This document shows positions 23,045-34,108 of a stretch of 64,000 bases of DNA, in pieces. This DNA is from Fomes fomentarius. Lineage: Eukaryota; Basidiomycota; Agaricomycetes; Polyporales; Polyporaceae. The notes below the pieces were generated by a model. The model saw nothing but the letters and a program-made list of their open reading frames with translations. It ran no database searches and was not told where the DNA came from. Position 1 is the first letter of the stretch. Every line of letters begins with the position of its first letter. The stretch is taken from positions 186,001-250,000 of the forward strand of contig JABYQN010000008.1 in the NCBI GenBank assembly GCA_022606135.1, in the 5' to 3' direction. Both the position numbers and the translations under genes were made by a program.

Positions 23045-23375
23045 TATTCAATGTTCGCTCGCCTTGTCGGCCCAGGCGAGCCCCATGCCCTATCCTTTTA
23101 ACCCCTCTGGTGACTCACCAGCCGCACCCCAGCGCGCTCGAAGTCATACGATCAGTGCGTATGCCTAGACATACACGCCATCACCCACTCCCCGCCTTCC
23201 GATTCGCACAATGGTCCCTCTGCGTGCTCGCTCCTCAAGCCAAGAGTGAGTCCGAGTCGCGAGCGCAGACGGGGTAGGTCCCCCAGCGAACTTCATGTCG
23301 CTCGTGCCCTCGTGGGTGCATGGTGGTCACCGCGACGACAGTCCTGTGCGGTTCCGAGCGAGCGATCTCCGAAGT
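23045..23375 (-). pseudogene. metallophosphoesterase 3' fragment, broken duplicate
   Basis: On the minus strand it aligns with the second exon of the phosphoesterase at 9531-9868. The equivalents of AEIAR, the histidine region (TMHP for THHAP), KFAGG, the EGGE stretch and the HTHW metal-binding motif can be followed. The tryptophan codon after HTH has become TGA, the tyrosine codon in NQRGYKD has become TAA, and several small deletions shift the frame. The 5' half of the gene is absent. It marks the right end of duplication block 2. Confidence 0.8.
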
Positions 23376-25177
23376 AGTCCGTGCCCTCGTGTCGCCATAG
23401 TATGTAACATGCTCACGTTTGCCCTGATATGCGTCCACCGGCCCCATTTTTTTTGCAACAGCGTATGTGCCATTATGTACTGGTAACGCTGTAGGGTATT
23501 GTATATAGATGTCGTATGCACCTCGTCCGACAATCATGTCAGATCAGCCATTGTCTTCTGTATTGTGCTATACGCTCACTCGTAGTACCATCCTGGCACA
23601 CACAATTGAAACCAGACCGTTCTCTCTTGAAGTACGTTCCCATTCGCAGACCGAGTCAATGAGTCTCCAAGTCTCATTGATACTTGAGTCTTGGCATATT
23701 TTCTACATACTCACCCTCACATATGCGTCGATCTCCTATACGGTGCTTCGGCCTGAAGAACCTCAGGCTGAGGTGAGCGCCGCTTCTATTGAGCTCCAGG
23801 CTGTCCCATGCCCATGTACTATGACATGCTATATAAGTAGTCTATTCTCGTTTACTACTAGGTCTTGCCCCTCCCAGTCTCCACGAACCTTACATGGTGT
23901 AATGAGCTCACCGGCCAAACCTCCCAGCCCATTACAGTATCTACCTGCGATGCAATTTTCGAATTGAATGGGCTTGGGACTTCGCTCAGACAAGTGCTCG
24001 ATGTGACCAAAGCTTTACGACACAACGAACGAACATGAAAACCTGCGAGTCATTCCTACTCGAACAGCCATACTTATCACGATCGATACAATTGATGGAA
24101 TGTGTCCTCTATGTAGCTCGAACACATCTAGCTTGCTGCTTTCCTCCCTGTGGAGACAGCCGCTTCCAAGCAACCAATCATTCAGGCGTATAATCGACCG
24201 TGGCCGGACTCTTCGGCTGATCATCGGGAGGTGACTCTGCAGAACAACTTCGTCGACAAACATCGCAGGGAAACAAGAACATTACAACTTAGAACTGACG
24301 CGCAGTATCGTCCCATACGCCTTGAACACCCAGAACGGGGATGGATCCGGATGTGAACTGGTTCGATATCGCCATCTCAAGGGGTAACACTTGTTCGAGT
24401 GGTGGAATTGCACTTGGTGTTGTGGGAGCCTGAGGATGTTGTGATATGAGGGAGAGCTGGGCACTACGCCCCTTTATATTCTTCGTAAACAAAGGCCTTT
24501 GTCTACAGTCTACAAGACCACGCTCTTGCGGGGCTTGTCTGTAGATAGAGCATCTTCACAGCGTGTTGATGCCTATGAAGCAATGGAACATACTGCGTTT
24601 CTCTGCAAGTCTCAGACCTCTGTAGTGCGAACGCGCTCAATCCGAAAACTATGAATGCGGCATATTTGCCACGCGAGAGCCCTGGCCACAACATGTCTTG
24701 ATATATTAACCGTGACGGGCTTACGGATGGGCGTGCAAGATGATTTGCCAAGCACCCAGGCAATAGCGTAAAGGTTATGCTCCATGGTCAAGCGGCAGTC
24801 ATCCCGCCGCTCCGCAATCGCCGAGACGTTTAGCAAATTACAGCATCGGACGTGAACGCGATCACATGCCCCGACACGCGATCGCGTAGGGCCGGCGCGC
24901 GGAAGAATAGATGGTGTTCCTAACTTCCTGCACAATGTGATCCTCGATGATAAGCTGTTATCTATCCGGACTTCGTACCAACTCTGTCCGACGCCGCCGC
25001 TGGAGTGTGGCCCGCGTGTTCATTCAAGAGGCCAGGGACGAGTCTTGACTCGTAAGTGCGCCCTGGCTCGGATTCGGGGCACCGCCCGGCCGTCCGAAGT
25101 GAAGATAGCAGTGTCGGCATTCTCACAGGCTGACTGCGCGTTATCAATGGTTCTGCGGCTTAGGTGGCCCCGGGCCC
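23376..25177. other. intergenic, no gene seen
   Basis: The longest frame (23509-23967, 152 codons) has no motif and starts inside degraded duplicated DNA. The last part is the promoter region of the amidase gene. Confidence 0.5.
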
Positions 25178-25184
25178 ATATAAG
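25178..25184 (+). promoter_or_regulatory. TATA-like element of the amidase gene
   Basis: The sequence atataag lies 63-69 nt upstream of the amidase start codon in a GC-rich setting (cgggccc just before it). This distance suits a TATA box with a short leader of about 30-40 nt. Confidence 0.5.
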
Positions 25185-25246
25185 TACGGTCAGACATCTG
25201 CACTGGACATCATCGCCACAGGTCGAAACAGACGGCAGACACCTAC

Positions 25247-27534
25247 ATGATGAGACTGTGGCTCAGGGCGCTCTCCCTCTTCGGCCTGGTCTTCACCCTA
25301 CCCGCGGTCGAAGCTCAGAGCACAGGTCGTACGCTGACACTCGGAGAGATCTCGTACTTCGTCCCACCTTTTCCAGTCTCGGCACTTCGCGACACCCGCG
25401 CACTGTCCGTCGCTAAAAAGAGCGCGTTGGATGGACTTGTCCCGTTCTCGGTGGTTCCGACGTCGAAGCCCCACTTCGATGGCACAGCACTTCAAGACAC
25501 CGTGGACGCGTGGACGGCCAAGGACGACGTCTGGAGCAAACAGTTCTTGAAAGGTGAATCCACCCCCTAGGGTGTCCGCAACAGTGCTGACGATCTTGCA
25601 CGTAGGAGTGTACCTCACATACAACGGCACACGCACTATCCCTTCCTCATCGCTCTTGCTAGCGCAAAGGAAGTTCGGCATCGACTTTGTCATCCTATCG
25701 GACAAATACCTCCTGGGCGTTGGACTTACGAAATCTCTTCCTTCCGGGCCATACTTCCTAGAAACAACAACTGGAAATATCTTCGAGGGTGAGCATCACC
25801 CCACTTTGTGTCTTTGTTCAAGGCTCACCATGCAAGATAGCCTACCGCCTCTACAACGACGAGAACCAGTCCTTCCTCTACGGCACGATTCCCGACTCCA
25901 CTGGCGGGTTCCAAATCCTCTCCGCCCGCATCCCTGGCGCAGCAACCGAAACCATCGGCGTCCCTTCCCGGCTGTATTTCACACCCACCGCCTCCAAGCC
26001 CCTCGCGGGAATGCGTCTCGCCGTGAAAGACATCTTCGACGTCAAAGGGCTGCGTACCGGGTGCGGCAACCGCGCCTTTTGGCAACACTACCCACCCAAG
26101 ACGCGCACGGCGCCGGCGATCCAACGCCTACTCGACGGTGGGATGGTGCTGGTCGGCAAAGCGAAGACGTCGCAGTTCGCGAACGGGGAGACGGCGACGG
26201 GTGACTGGGTTGACTTGCACGCGCCGTACAACCCGCGCGGGGATGGGTATCAGGACGGGAGCAGCTCGTCGACGGGCCCCGGAACGGCTGTCGCGGCGTA
26301 CCCATGGCTGGACTTCGCTGTGGGGAGCGATACGGGTGGGTCTATGAGAGGTCCGGCGGGCGTGAATGGGGTGTTTGGGAACAGGCCGTCGCACGGAGCG
26401 GTTTCGCTTGACGATGTCATGCCTTTGTCGCCTGAGCTGGATACAGCGGGAATCTTCGCGCGCGATGCGAAGTTGTGGGCATCTGCTGGGCACTGGTGGT
26501 ACCAAGATTTCAAGTCTGTGAGTTCACCATCTCATCATGGGGCACGCTCCTTGCACTGACCAAATTCTCGTGCATAGTTCACCCAATTCCCCAAGAAGCT
26601 TCTCTTCCCGACTGACTACTTCGGAAGCAGCTACCTCTCAAGTCCGCCAAGCGCAGGCTCGACTGACGCCACCTTCAACACCTTCATAACAGCGCTCGAG
26701 CACTTCCTCAACACTACCCGCACCGAGATCAACTTCAACGCATCCTGGAACACAACAAAGCCTGCGTCTGTCGCAGCGCCGACGCTGCAGACGCTCCTCT
26801 CGACGGTATACGCGGACCTCATCACGCTCGACCAGATCGCGCTCGTCGCGGATCCATTCATCGCCAACTACAGCGCTGCGAACGGAGGCCGCGCGCCCTT
26901 CATCAACCCCGCGCCGCTCGCGCGGTGGACATATGGCCGCGCGCTGCCCACGGGCCGGAAGGAAGAGGCGCTTGCGAACAAGACGGTCTTCATGGACTGG
27001 TTCTCGAGTGAGGTTGTCAAAACCGACCCTACAACTTGTTCGGACTCGATTTTCTTGTATCCTCAGAGCTTGGGGCGAACGAACTACAGGAACCGATACA
27101 TCACGTACGTGCAAAGGTGCTTGATTCGAGGACTTGCCTTGTCGTTCAAGTTGATGACGCTTCACCGCCGTCCCAGTGCACCGTCTGCTCCGCTCGGTTT
27201 CTCATCTGGACGTATCTCGGTACATGGGGAGGTACCGGACATGGTCGTGCCACGTACGTTCGCCCTGGTTGTCTTGTGCGTGATACGATACTAGGCTGAC
27301 TGGGTGGCAGTTGGAGAGGCGCCGTACAATTCGACCGTCACCGGTCAAACTGAGTATCTGCCAGTTACAATCAGTTTCGTGGCTGCCAAAGGATGCGTAA
27401 GCATCATCAATCCGCAAACGAAGTAGAAAAATGCTGACCCTGAGTAGGATTTGATGCTATTCAATCTCTTCGCAGCATTGCAGGACGCGGGTATCATCAA
27501 ACCTGTGGTGACTGGCTCGAGGGTGTTTGGATGA
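25247..27534 (+). CDS. secreted amidase-signature family enzyme
   Basis: Seven exons: 25247-25553, 25606-25788, 25823-26517, 26578-27104, 27177-27253, 27311-27396 and 27448-27534, joined in phase to 653 aa. The N-terminus ([24 protein letters not shown]) is a clear signal peptide, so the enzyme is likely secreted. The amidase Ser-cisSer-Lys triad region is visible: Lys232 in [12 protein letters not shown], the Ser-rich loop [12 protein letters not shown] near 308-316 (cis-Ser about 311-312) and the nucleophile Ser337 in [13 protein letters not shown]. Amidase-signature enzymes hydrolyse amide bonds; the substrate cannot be read from the sequence. About 200 residues between the signal peptide and the amidase core form an extra N-terminal domain, as in several large fungal members. 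The C-terminal part ([30 protein letters not shown]) is conserved across two short introns. Start could also be the second Met. Confidence 0.88.
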
Positions 27535-29223
27535 CAAGGATATCTTGTGACCAGAAGATAGACTCGTCAGCTCAGGAGTCAGTATATATCCTGATCTCCG
27601 AAAAGATAACAGAGAGGCCTAGGTACGCCAGAAATACAATGAGTATTCGGATGTCTCTTCAGCTGAGCCGAGCACATCCGCCCCTTAAATCGCCCACCGA
27701 ATGGAGGCCTCACTGCAAAGCTTCGACTCTGTAGCATGGCCCCTCATGGCAAGGATTACGTGCACGTAGTTCTCTCGCACGCAGTGGATGATTGTAGCAT
27801 GCACTCACCATCGTCCTGCCAACTCTGCCAAACCAGAAACAACAACAAAGAACCATACCCAGATCTCCGTTCGACCATGATTTTCTTTGGAGACTGAATT
27901 TCGCAGCTAGGACGGTCCTTCCGTTCTTATGAGCATCGGAGTAACTCAGTAAGAGCCGTGGATCTGAATTTCCCTGGGAACGGTCAGGGCGTTGCCGTAT
28001 TTCTTGCGATGGTGATCGTCAGATGAAAAGCCGTGCAGCGCCTGTCACCTCCCAGTCAGGGCCCTCGGCACCTAGGTTATCCTCTAAATCCCATCTCTCC
28101 CATGTCATCGCGCATACAATACACAGCAGCGCGTGCAGAGAAGAACTCGGAGTAGCTGAGTGACTCGCTCACCTCGTACAAATGCACTGAGACCGCATCG
28201 AACGTCGTGTCCATAACGACTGCCAGTTGCTGTGCATGCGGCATGCAGCCTGTACTTACGCCTTTGGCTTCCGGCTCATTCAATCGAATGTCCTCTATTC
28301 TTATGCTACATCTCGTATTCCGGAGAGTGGCTTCCCTCCTTCCCTTGGTTAGCCATGGTCCGATGTCTGTTACCGCCGCGGCCCGTTCTTTCTTACATCT
28401 GTTGTACAGGTTCATCGCAATTGTACTTGAACTTTCTCTACTAGACCTTGCAGAAGGATCCAGCCGTTGACATTATACACGAGGCAGGCGTGGTCATGGA
28501 TGAACGAAGGATGGTTTCAGGCAGCATTGTCACCGAATACCGTCGAGCTCCGGGACCCTGCCTGTCGAAGATCAACCCTTTACTTCCATTCACTCTGGAA
28601 AGGTACACCACTGGGCTGGGCGATGGATCCAGATTGGACCGTGACCGGCTAGACAAAAGTTGCCCGGCACCGTGACAGTGTACAGCGTGTGGTAATGGTA
28701 ACCTCCTTCGTCGAGAAATGTGCATTCGCCATAGAATCTGAGGCTCCGCTTCCGCTGAGATCGTGGAGTTATATCATGACAACTGACAACACCACTACCA
28801 AGGGCGCAGGGCGGCAGTTACTTCTCGAATTCCTTTGCGCCTTCCTACAATTGTACAAGACTCTCCTTACTGTGCACTAAGCTCTTCGTGCAAGGATGCT
28901 GATGAGTTGCTTCCTCGTTGTTCAGTTCATCTCACTCTGCCAACTCCCCGTCATGCCCTCCCGTCGGCTCTACGAGAATCACTGTTTCGATCGACACACA
29001 ACCACCTTCGCCGATGATGGTATCAAGTGACGATAAGAGAATAGCTTATAACGGCGCATAACGTGCTATGTGAGTGCAACTCGGTCTTGCCAAATCATTG
29101 TTCTTCGTACCCCCGACGATCGTCATCTGGCGCTCCCATCAAACATATGGGAGAAATGAGTATAACTCAACGAGCTTCGGGATGTGGCAGTGAGACTCCG
29201 CGAGTGGGGGGATGAACGCTAGG
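27535..29223. other. intergenic, no gene supported
   Basis: Two minus-strand open stretches (28077-28415 and 28441-28725) read in part like protein but lack homology I can name, a clear start and convincing splice links. They could be a decayed gene. The remainder shows nothing. Confidence 0.4.
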
Positions 29224-29772
29224 TTAGGGTTTGCATTGATGCCATTGAAGATCATAAGGAGCGGAGTGAGAGAACACCTCGACCTCTTGGAATAGCAGTG
29301 TCTTTCGCACACGAGGAGTGCGAGCAGCTGGCAGCTCTGTATTTGGTGGTAAATCGTGACGATAGGTCATACTATTTGGGTACCACGCCGAGGGTCTGCA
29401 GGATGTCCTTCCACAGCGAGGGTTGGGGAGCGCATCCGGCAAGGCCGCCACGATGCGCGTGATGCGGTTGATGGGAAGGTCGAACCCATGGAGGTCGTGA
29501 AGGGCGTGGTCGCGTGCCGATATCAAGAGCTCGGACATCTTCCGTGGGATGCTGAGACATAATCGTTCTGAATCGGAAGACAGCAAGACCTGCATATGTG
29601 CATTCTTCAATGTTCTTCCATGGGTCTCTTGCTTGACGTGATTAATGGGCATCACGGAGGTGCCGTTTGGGCGTACCTTCGACTGCGACGGATCGTCGAC
29701 TATCCGCGTCGTAGATCTTAGTGCTCGAAGTCGAAGTTTCGCAGATTGCGCAGCCGCAAACATTATGTCCAT
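29224..29772 (-). CDS. hypothetical protein, weakly supported
   Basis: An open frame of 182 codons beginning with ATG at 29770-29772. I do not recognise it. The middle part (RKMSELLISARDHALHDLHG, then INRITRIVAALPDALP) has the spacing of amphipathic helices, and the last third is Pro/Arg-rich. There is no signal peptide, membrane span or catalytic motif. Frames of this length arise by chance in this GC-rich DNA, and plus-strand frames overlap it, so it may not be a gene. Its start side faces the 3' end of RER1 about 650 bases away. Confidence 0.25.
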   Translation of the reverse strand: MDIMFAAAQSAKLRLRALRSTTRIVDDPSQSKVRPNGTSVMPINHVKQETHGRTLKNAHMQVLLSSDSERLCLSIPRKMSELLISARDHALHDLHGFDLPINRITRIVAALPDALPNPRCGRTSCRPSAWYPNSMTYRHDLPPNTELPAARTPRVRKTLLFQEVEVFSHSAPYDLQWHQCKP

Positions 29773-30417
29773 TCACATGAACAAACACCGCATTCCGATC
29801 TGCATCTCTCTTCTTTCAGTACGTAGTACGCGTCAGCTGCAGCGCGAAGACCCGAGTTAGACGAATTCAGGATGAAAACAGGAAGGATGACCGTGGACAT
29901 GATAGTGCAGATATACCCGAGGGCAGACAGCGGGTAGTCCTTCTCAGGATGAAGGGAACAATACCCTGTGTTGGCTGAATGGCGATGTCTATCAAACACG
30001 CCCATCGCTGCCTGCGTCATGAGGCCGCTGTTCGAAGTATCAGTAGCTGTCACACCACGTCCACAAGACGGTATATACATGTACATACCAGAGTAGTCCT
30101 AGCAGACTTTGTCGGGTGGATAAGTGCACCGTGCTATGCTTAACTGGAAAGAGGATCCAAGAGTGTTGGTCATATCGATCGTATGCACGGCGGGACAGTC
30201 GGAAGAAAAGTCGCGTCAAAGGTGAGTCCTGTTCGTACAGACACGAACGCCTCTACATTATATCGAGTCAATAGAACATCAGGGTAGGGTAGACGTAGCA
30301 AATCGTTCGATGTCATAGCAAACGCGCCGCCCCTATTGCACGCCGTCAGCGCCACTAGCACAGAACCAAATAGAGGTGGTAACGCACCAGAGAAATGAAG
30401 ACCACCAACTTCGACCT
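29773..30417. other. 3' flank of RER1, no gene seen
   Basis: No supported coding sequence. The frame of one RER1 exon runs on here past its splice site, but this is intron and 3' flank. Confidence 0.5.
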
Positions 30418-31410
30418 TCACCTGTGCGAGGCCGCCCCATAGCGGGCCTTTCGCCCCAGATCGAACGGAACGTACTTGTACTTGATCATGTGTCTGCAAA
30501 GGGTAGGGAAGCAACGGAACGGAAAAAGAAGGGGGATAACGATCAGCATCACCAAGCCAAGTCGTCTCAGCAATGGGTACGCACTGTATTTGGCGGCGCA
30601 TAGTAAGCATGAAGAGGACGAAGAAGTACACGACCAGGATCGGCCAATATACAGGGACGTCGAACGCCTCGAAGAACGAACAGAACAGCGCAATCACTGT
30701 CGCGCGCGTCGCTGACAACCTGCCATATTCGCAACACCATACCCATCGCCTAGGTCAGTCCGCAGCCAGCAACAGATAGAGACACCACGAGTATAACGCA
30801 CCAAAACTGCCACTCCGGCAACCGCCTGACGAACGGCCGAAACTCGTCATCCCGCTGCGAGGGCAGGGGCGAGGACGAGCCGCCCTCTACGCCCTCCTCG
30901 ATCTCGTCTGCTAGCAGGTCATCTTGCAGCGAGGGGTCGAAGCGGGGCTGGAGGAAGGCGAGGAACAGGTTGAGGAGATAAATCGCGTGGGCGTCTTCAA
31001 CGTTAGAGGTCAACCTTCCCTATCTCTTGTGCAAGAAAAATACCAGGAGCACGTACAACAGACTACAAGATCACAGTAAGCTCACAGTCTGAGTTACATA
31101 AAAACAAGTATACGTACCGATATACCACTACATTCCAGGATCCCAAAGTTCCCGGAGACGAACAGCCCAATCCCCGTCAGACGATTTGATACCGCGCAGG
31201 ACCCGCAACACGATCAGAACTCACTCCTTGTACGAATACGATCCTCAACATGAACAACGCTAGCAACCCGGCCGTACTCAGCCACCTATACAGCGCGAAT
31301 GGGGTGACCCTGTCCAGCCACTGCTGGTATTGCCTCTGCGCCTTCGCGTAGTGTGCTAGAAGGGGTTGAAATGGGCCTGCCGAGGCCTCCGAGTCCGACG
31401 ACGACATCAT
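30418..31410 (-). CDS. RER1: Rer1, retention/retrieval receptor of ER membrane proteins
   Basis: Six exons: 31225-31410, 31118-31127, 31057-31062, 30802-30994, 30585-30719 and 30418-30493, giving 201 aa, the normal length for Rer1. Exons 2 and 3 are only 10 and 6 nt long but are needed to make the conserved [30 protein letters not shown]. Every intron has GT...AG ends and the phases agree. Four hydrophobic segments are seen ([49 protein letters not shown]), followed by the family hallmark [20 protein letters not shown]. Rer1 cycles between Golgi and ER and returns escaped ER membrane proteins or unassembled subunits. The acidic loop [11 protein letters not shown] between spans 2 and 3 is usual. 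The C-terminus after the GRKARYG motif is short (AASHR). The gene is divergent from the P-loop kinase gene, with a 429-bp shared spacer. Confidence 0.93.
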
Positions 31411-31839
31411 TTTGCTACCCGCTCAAGTATTCCTAGTCAAAGTGTTCCTGAGATAGTTGTGGAGAGGCCAGCGAGCGAGGAAATAGGAGGATGAGAGGAA
31501 ACGTGGACAGACGTGGACAGCAAACTCCCCTCAACTTGGCGAAGCACACTCCTTGGCAATCTGCGCTCGTCCGGCAGTTGCCGCAGACGCTTATAACATG
31601 TGCGGTCCGGAGGTCACCGGGCCGCCACTTCCGCCTCACCGAGTATGTGATCCAGGCTGATGCTCTCCTTCAAAGATTCACCCTTCGCCACCTCCGTCCT
31701 GTACAAGGGCGGTGTTCGTCGCGATGGCTAGTGCAGTACGTACAGGTGCTACCGAGTAACAACACGACACCGCACTAACTCGCACACTCTCATGGCCTGG
31801 CCGGGCCCCTAGACAACCCTCCCAGATGCGATCCCTCGT
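31411..31839. promoter_or_regulatory. shared intergenic promoter region of RER1 and the Tda10-like gene
   Basis: The two start codons face away from each other across 429 bases, so this stretch must hold both promoters. No clear TATA box is seen. Confidence 0.5.
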
Positions 31840-32871
31840 ATGGAATCACACGTCCTCACACAACTCGACGCGCATCGAGCACGACATAACGACCCCACAT
31901 GCCCAGTCCCACCTCTCATTATAGGCGTTCAAGGACCCCAAGGCAGCGGAAAGACTTTCCTCACATCCATCCTCCGGGACACCCTCCAAGCGGCTCCGCA
32001 CAAATTGTCGGTAGCCGTGCTCTCGCTCGACGATCTCTACCTCCCGCATTCCGGTTTAGTCGCACTCGCCAAAGCGCACCCCTCAAACCCACTGCTGAAT
32101 GGGCGTGGACAGCCTGGAACGCACGACGTTCCGCTAGGGACGGAGGTTCTCAACAAGCTCAAACTCATTAATGATTCGCCTGAAGGAAAGGGCTCAGTCG
32201 AGCTCCCCGGCTTTGACAAGAGTTTGTTTGGCGGAGAAGGGGACCGCGCGCCAGGGGAGACTGTTGTTCGTGCGCCCATTGATGTGGTGCTGTTTGAGGG
32301 GTGGTGTGTTGGCTTCTACCCCACTTCTCGGCAGGAGGTCGAACGTCGCTGGGCACGCCCCGTCCTTGGTCTTGAGGACGGCTTCTTAGAGAAGCGTGGA
32401 TATAGTCTCGAGAACGTCCTGGAAATCAACGAGCGACTTAGGGAATATGTCTCGTGGTGGGATTTGTTCGACACATTCATACAGGTACGTTGGCCATCGT
32501 GCGGCCATCCGAAACGTGCAATGACAACTGGAATAGATCAAACCTCCCGAAGACCACCCGTACGACTTCATCTACAAATGGCGACTCCAACAGGAGCACC
32601 ATATGAAGGCTCGTAATGGTGGCAAGGGAATGACTGATGAGCAGGTTGAGCGGTTTGTATCTCCTCTCGAGGGTCACTCTTGAGTATACGCTGATGCAAC
32701 TCGTGCAGATTCGTAGACCGATATATCCCGGGCTATGTGTTTTTTGGGGACGGCGTCACGGAAGGATACGAAGGGGCTCCGGGTCAGCACAGGCTCCCTC
32801 CATGGTCGGGTAGAGCCGTTGGCATAGTGATTGGGGAGAACAGAGAGGTCCTGCGCGCAGAGACGTTCTGA
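31840..32871 (+). CDS. P-loop kinase, Tda10/D-glycerate 3-kinase-like
   Basis: Three exons: 31840-32484, 32537-32652 and 32709-32871, giving 307 aa. The Walker A motif GPQGSGKT is at about 31-38 and is followed by the family features SLDDLYLPH (Asp residues typical of the uridine-kinase/phosphoribulokinase fold), GRGQPGTHD, and LFEGWCVGF. The C-terminus has YKWRLQQE, the FVDRYIPGY motif formed across the last intron, and GIVIGENREV. This matches the yeast Tda10 / plant glycerate 3-kinase family. These are soluble ATP-dependent kinases; plant members phosphorylate D-glycerate in photorespiration, but the substrate of the fungal members is not settled. Full length with all motifs present. Confidence 0.88.
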
Positions 32872-33096
32872 ATCATCCACAATGTATAGTAGACACAAGT
32901 ACTAGTGTTATCGATCAATGCGGTCACCGACAGGAGAACGAAAAGGTCAAGTCACAGCCAGACACTAGGTTGACTTTATCCACGGAAGATGCGCTTTGGG
33001 TAATCATCGGAGAAAGTAGGGGATATTCATCCCTCTCTTTGGTGCTTATCGTGTTACATGCCTAACTCACTCTGAGTTCGTGAAGCATGCAGCAAC

Positions 33097-33100
33097 AAAA
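33097..33100 (-). terminator. RNA polymerase III terminator of tRNA-Thr
   Basis: A run of four T on the minus strand begins 9 nt after the 3' end of the mature tRNA, the usual signal for polymerase III termination. Confidence 0.7.
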
Positions 33101-33109
33101 CCAAGGAAT

Positions 33110-33208
33110 TCCCGTTAGCCGGATTGAACGACTGACCTCATCATATGCGTCAGCTGCTCTGAAACAACTTCGTACAAGTGATGCGCTCTACCACTGAGCT
33201 AAACGGGA
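33110..33208 (-). tRNA. tRNA-Thr(UGU) with a 28-nt intron
   Basis: Read on the minus strand, the gene folds as a cloverleaf. The acceptor stem TCCCGTT pairs with AACGGGA. The D arm is GCTC/GAGC with loop AGTGGTA. The anticodon stem is CATCA/TGATG and the T arm AGTCG/CGGCT with loop TTCAATC. The anticodon loop reads CTTGTA plus A, giving anticodon TGT (decodes ACA, threonine). A 28-nt intron sits one base 3' of the anticodon, the canonical place for eukaryotic nuclear tRNA introns. The mature part is 71 nt. Internal A-box (TAGCTCAGTGGTA) and B-box (GTTCAATCC) promoter sequences are intact. Confidence 0.92.
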
Positions 33209-33392
33209 GGTGCCATCGATGGTCATCACGATGTCTCAGACGTGCAGCCCCTAGTCATTTATAATACCTTCCCTTTCGGGCGACAGGTGTCTGGGCGCCA
33301 GACCCACCGGGCCGGACATCTTCTGCTCTTGCATCCTTCAACTTGGCTCTCATTCTGTAGTTTGTTGCTCGTCGGTGTTTGAGCGATACGGT

Positions 33393-33901
33393 ATGCCTCT
33401 CATTGAAGTGTGTAATAAATCCTCTATGCTACGTATAGAAGCACTTGGCTGACCTCGATCCTGCCATCGTCCGTGATACCTGTGCTGATCACTGCTTGCA
33501 TGTACCTTCTACTCGCGGGGCTCAGGTCATCGCTAACGACCGTCTCGGGCGCAAAGGTACGTAGCCAAGACATCTCTACCGCTCCTCTGTCCCTCAGCTC
33601 ATCCACAACGGACTATGTACATAGTACGAGTGAAGTGTAGTCCCGAAGATACAGTTGGCGACCTCAAGAAGCTCATAGCTGCTCAAACGGGCACCGATCA
33701 CACTAAGATTGTCCTCAAGAAATGGTGAGCATCCTCTCCCATACCCCTGCTTCTCCCCTCTACTTTCCTTCTTGATGTGGGGCGTAGGCACAGGAAATTG
33801 CCGGACTGACATAGGGACGATGTAGGTATACGATCTACAAGGACCATATCACCCTAGCGGACTACGAGATCCATGACGGCATGAGTCTCGAGATGTACTA
33901 G
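33393..33901 (+). CDS. HUB1: Hub1/UBL5 ubiquitin-like splicing modifier
   Basis: Four exons: 33393-33407, 33526-33556, 33625-33724 and 33826-33901, giving 73 aa, exactly the size of Hub1. The first coding exon is only 15 nt (MPLIE). The spliced protein reads [45 protein letters not shown] and [14 protein letters not shown]. It ends in a tyrosine like other Hub1 proteins and lacks the di-glycine of ubiquitin. Hub1 binds the spliceosome (Snu66 HIND motif and others) non-covalently and changes 5' splice-site use. All four joins fall inside conserved sequence, so the model is firm. The tRNA-Thr gene lies about 185 bases upstream on the other strand. Confidence 0.95.
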
Positions 33902-34108
33902 ATGGATCTCATCAAGGTCGCGTGGTTCGTTCGTCTTCTTGGCCATCGGTGTGCCCACATTTTCTCCCCGATCTCGACCCTTCGTGTTCTACCGTCAGTA
34001 ATGTATCAATTAAAATCCCATTTCCGTCACATCCCCATCCCCCTTCTCACATCCTTCTCCTTCTCGTCCAACTTTCCAACCGTATCGACCACAAGCAAAC
34101 ACCCCTAT

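Larger units (their letters stand above)
18140..23375. repeat. segmental duplication, block 2
   Basis: Direct repeat of block 1 (5468-9868): FunK1 kinase, intergenic region and 3' end of the phosphoesterase. Relative to block 1 it carries about 1 kb of extra DNA (roughly 21925-22930) and its phosphoesterase part is broken. Confidence 0.8.

Noticed and set aside
25823..26559. Amidase core exon treated as an intronless bacterial-type gene acquired by transfer
   Set aside because: It is joined in phase to flanking exons with signal peptide and C-terminal family motifs, and shares splice style and composition with its neighbours.
30170..30584. Separate open frame downstream of the RER1 exon encoding the third and fourth spans
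   Set aside because: It reads through the donor site after MRRQI. The conserved [10 protein letters not shown] continues from an acceptor at 30494, so the open stretch is intron and 3' flank.
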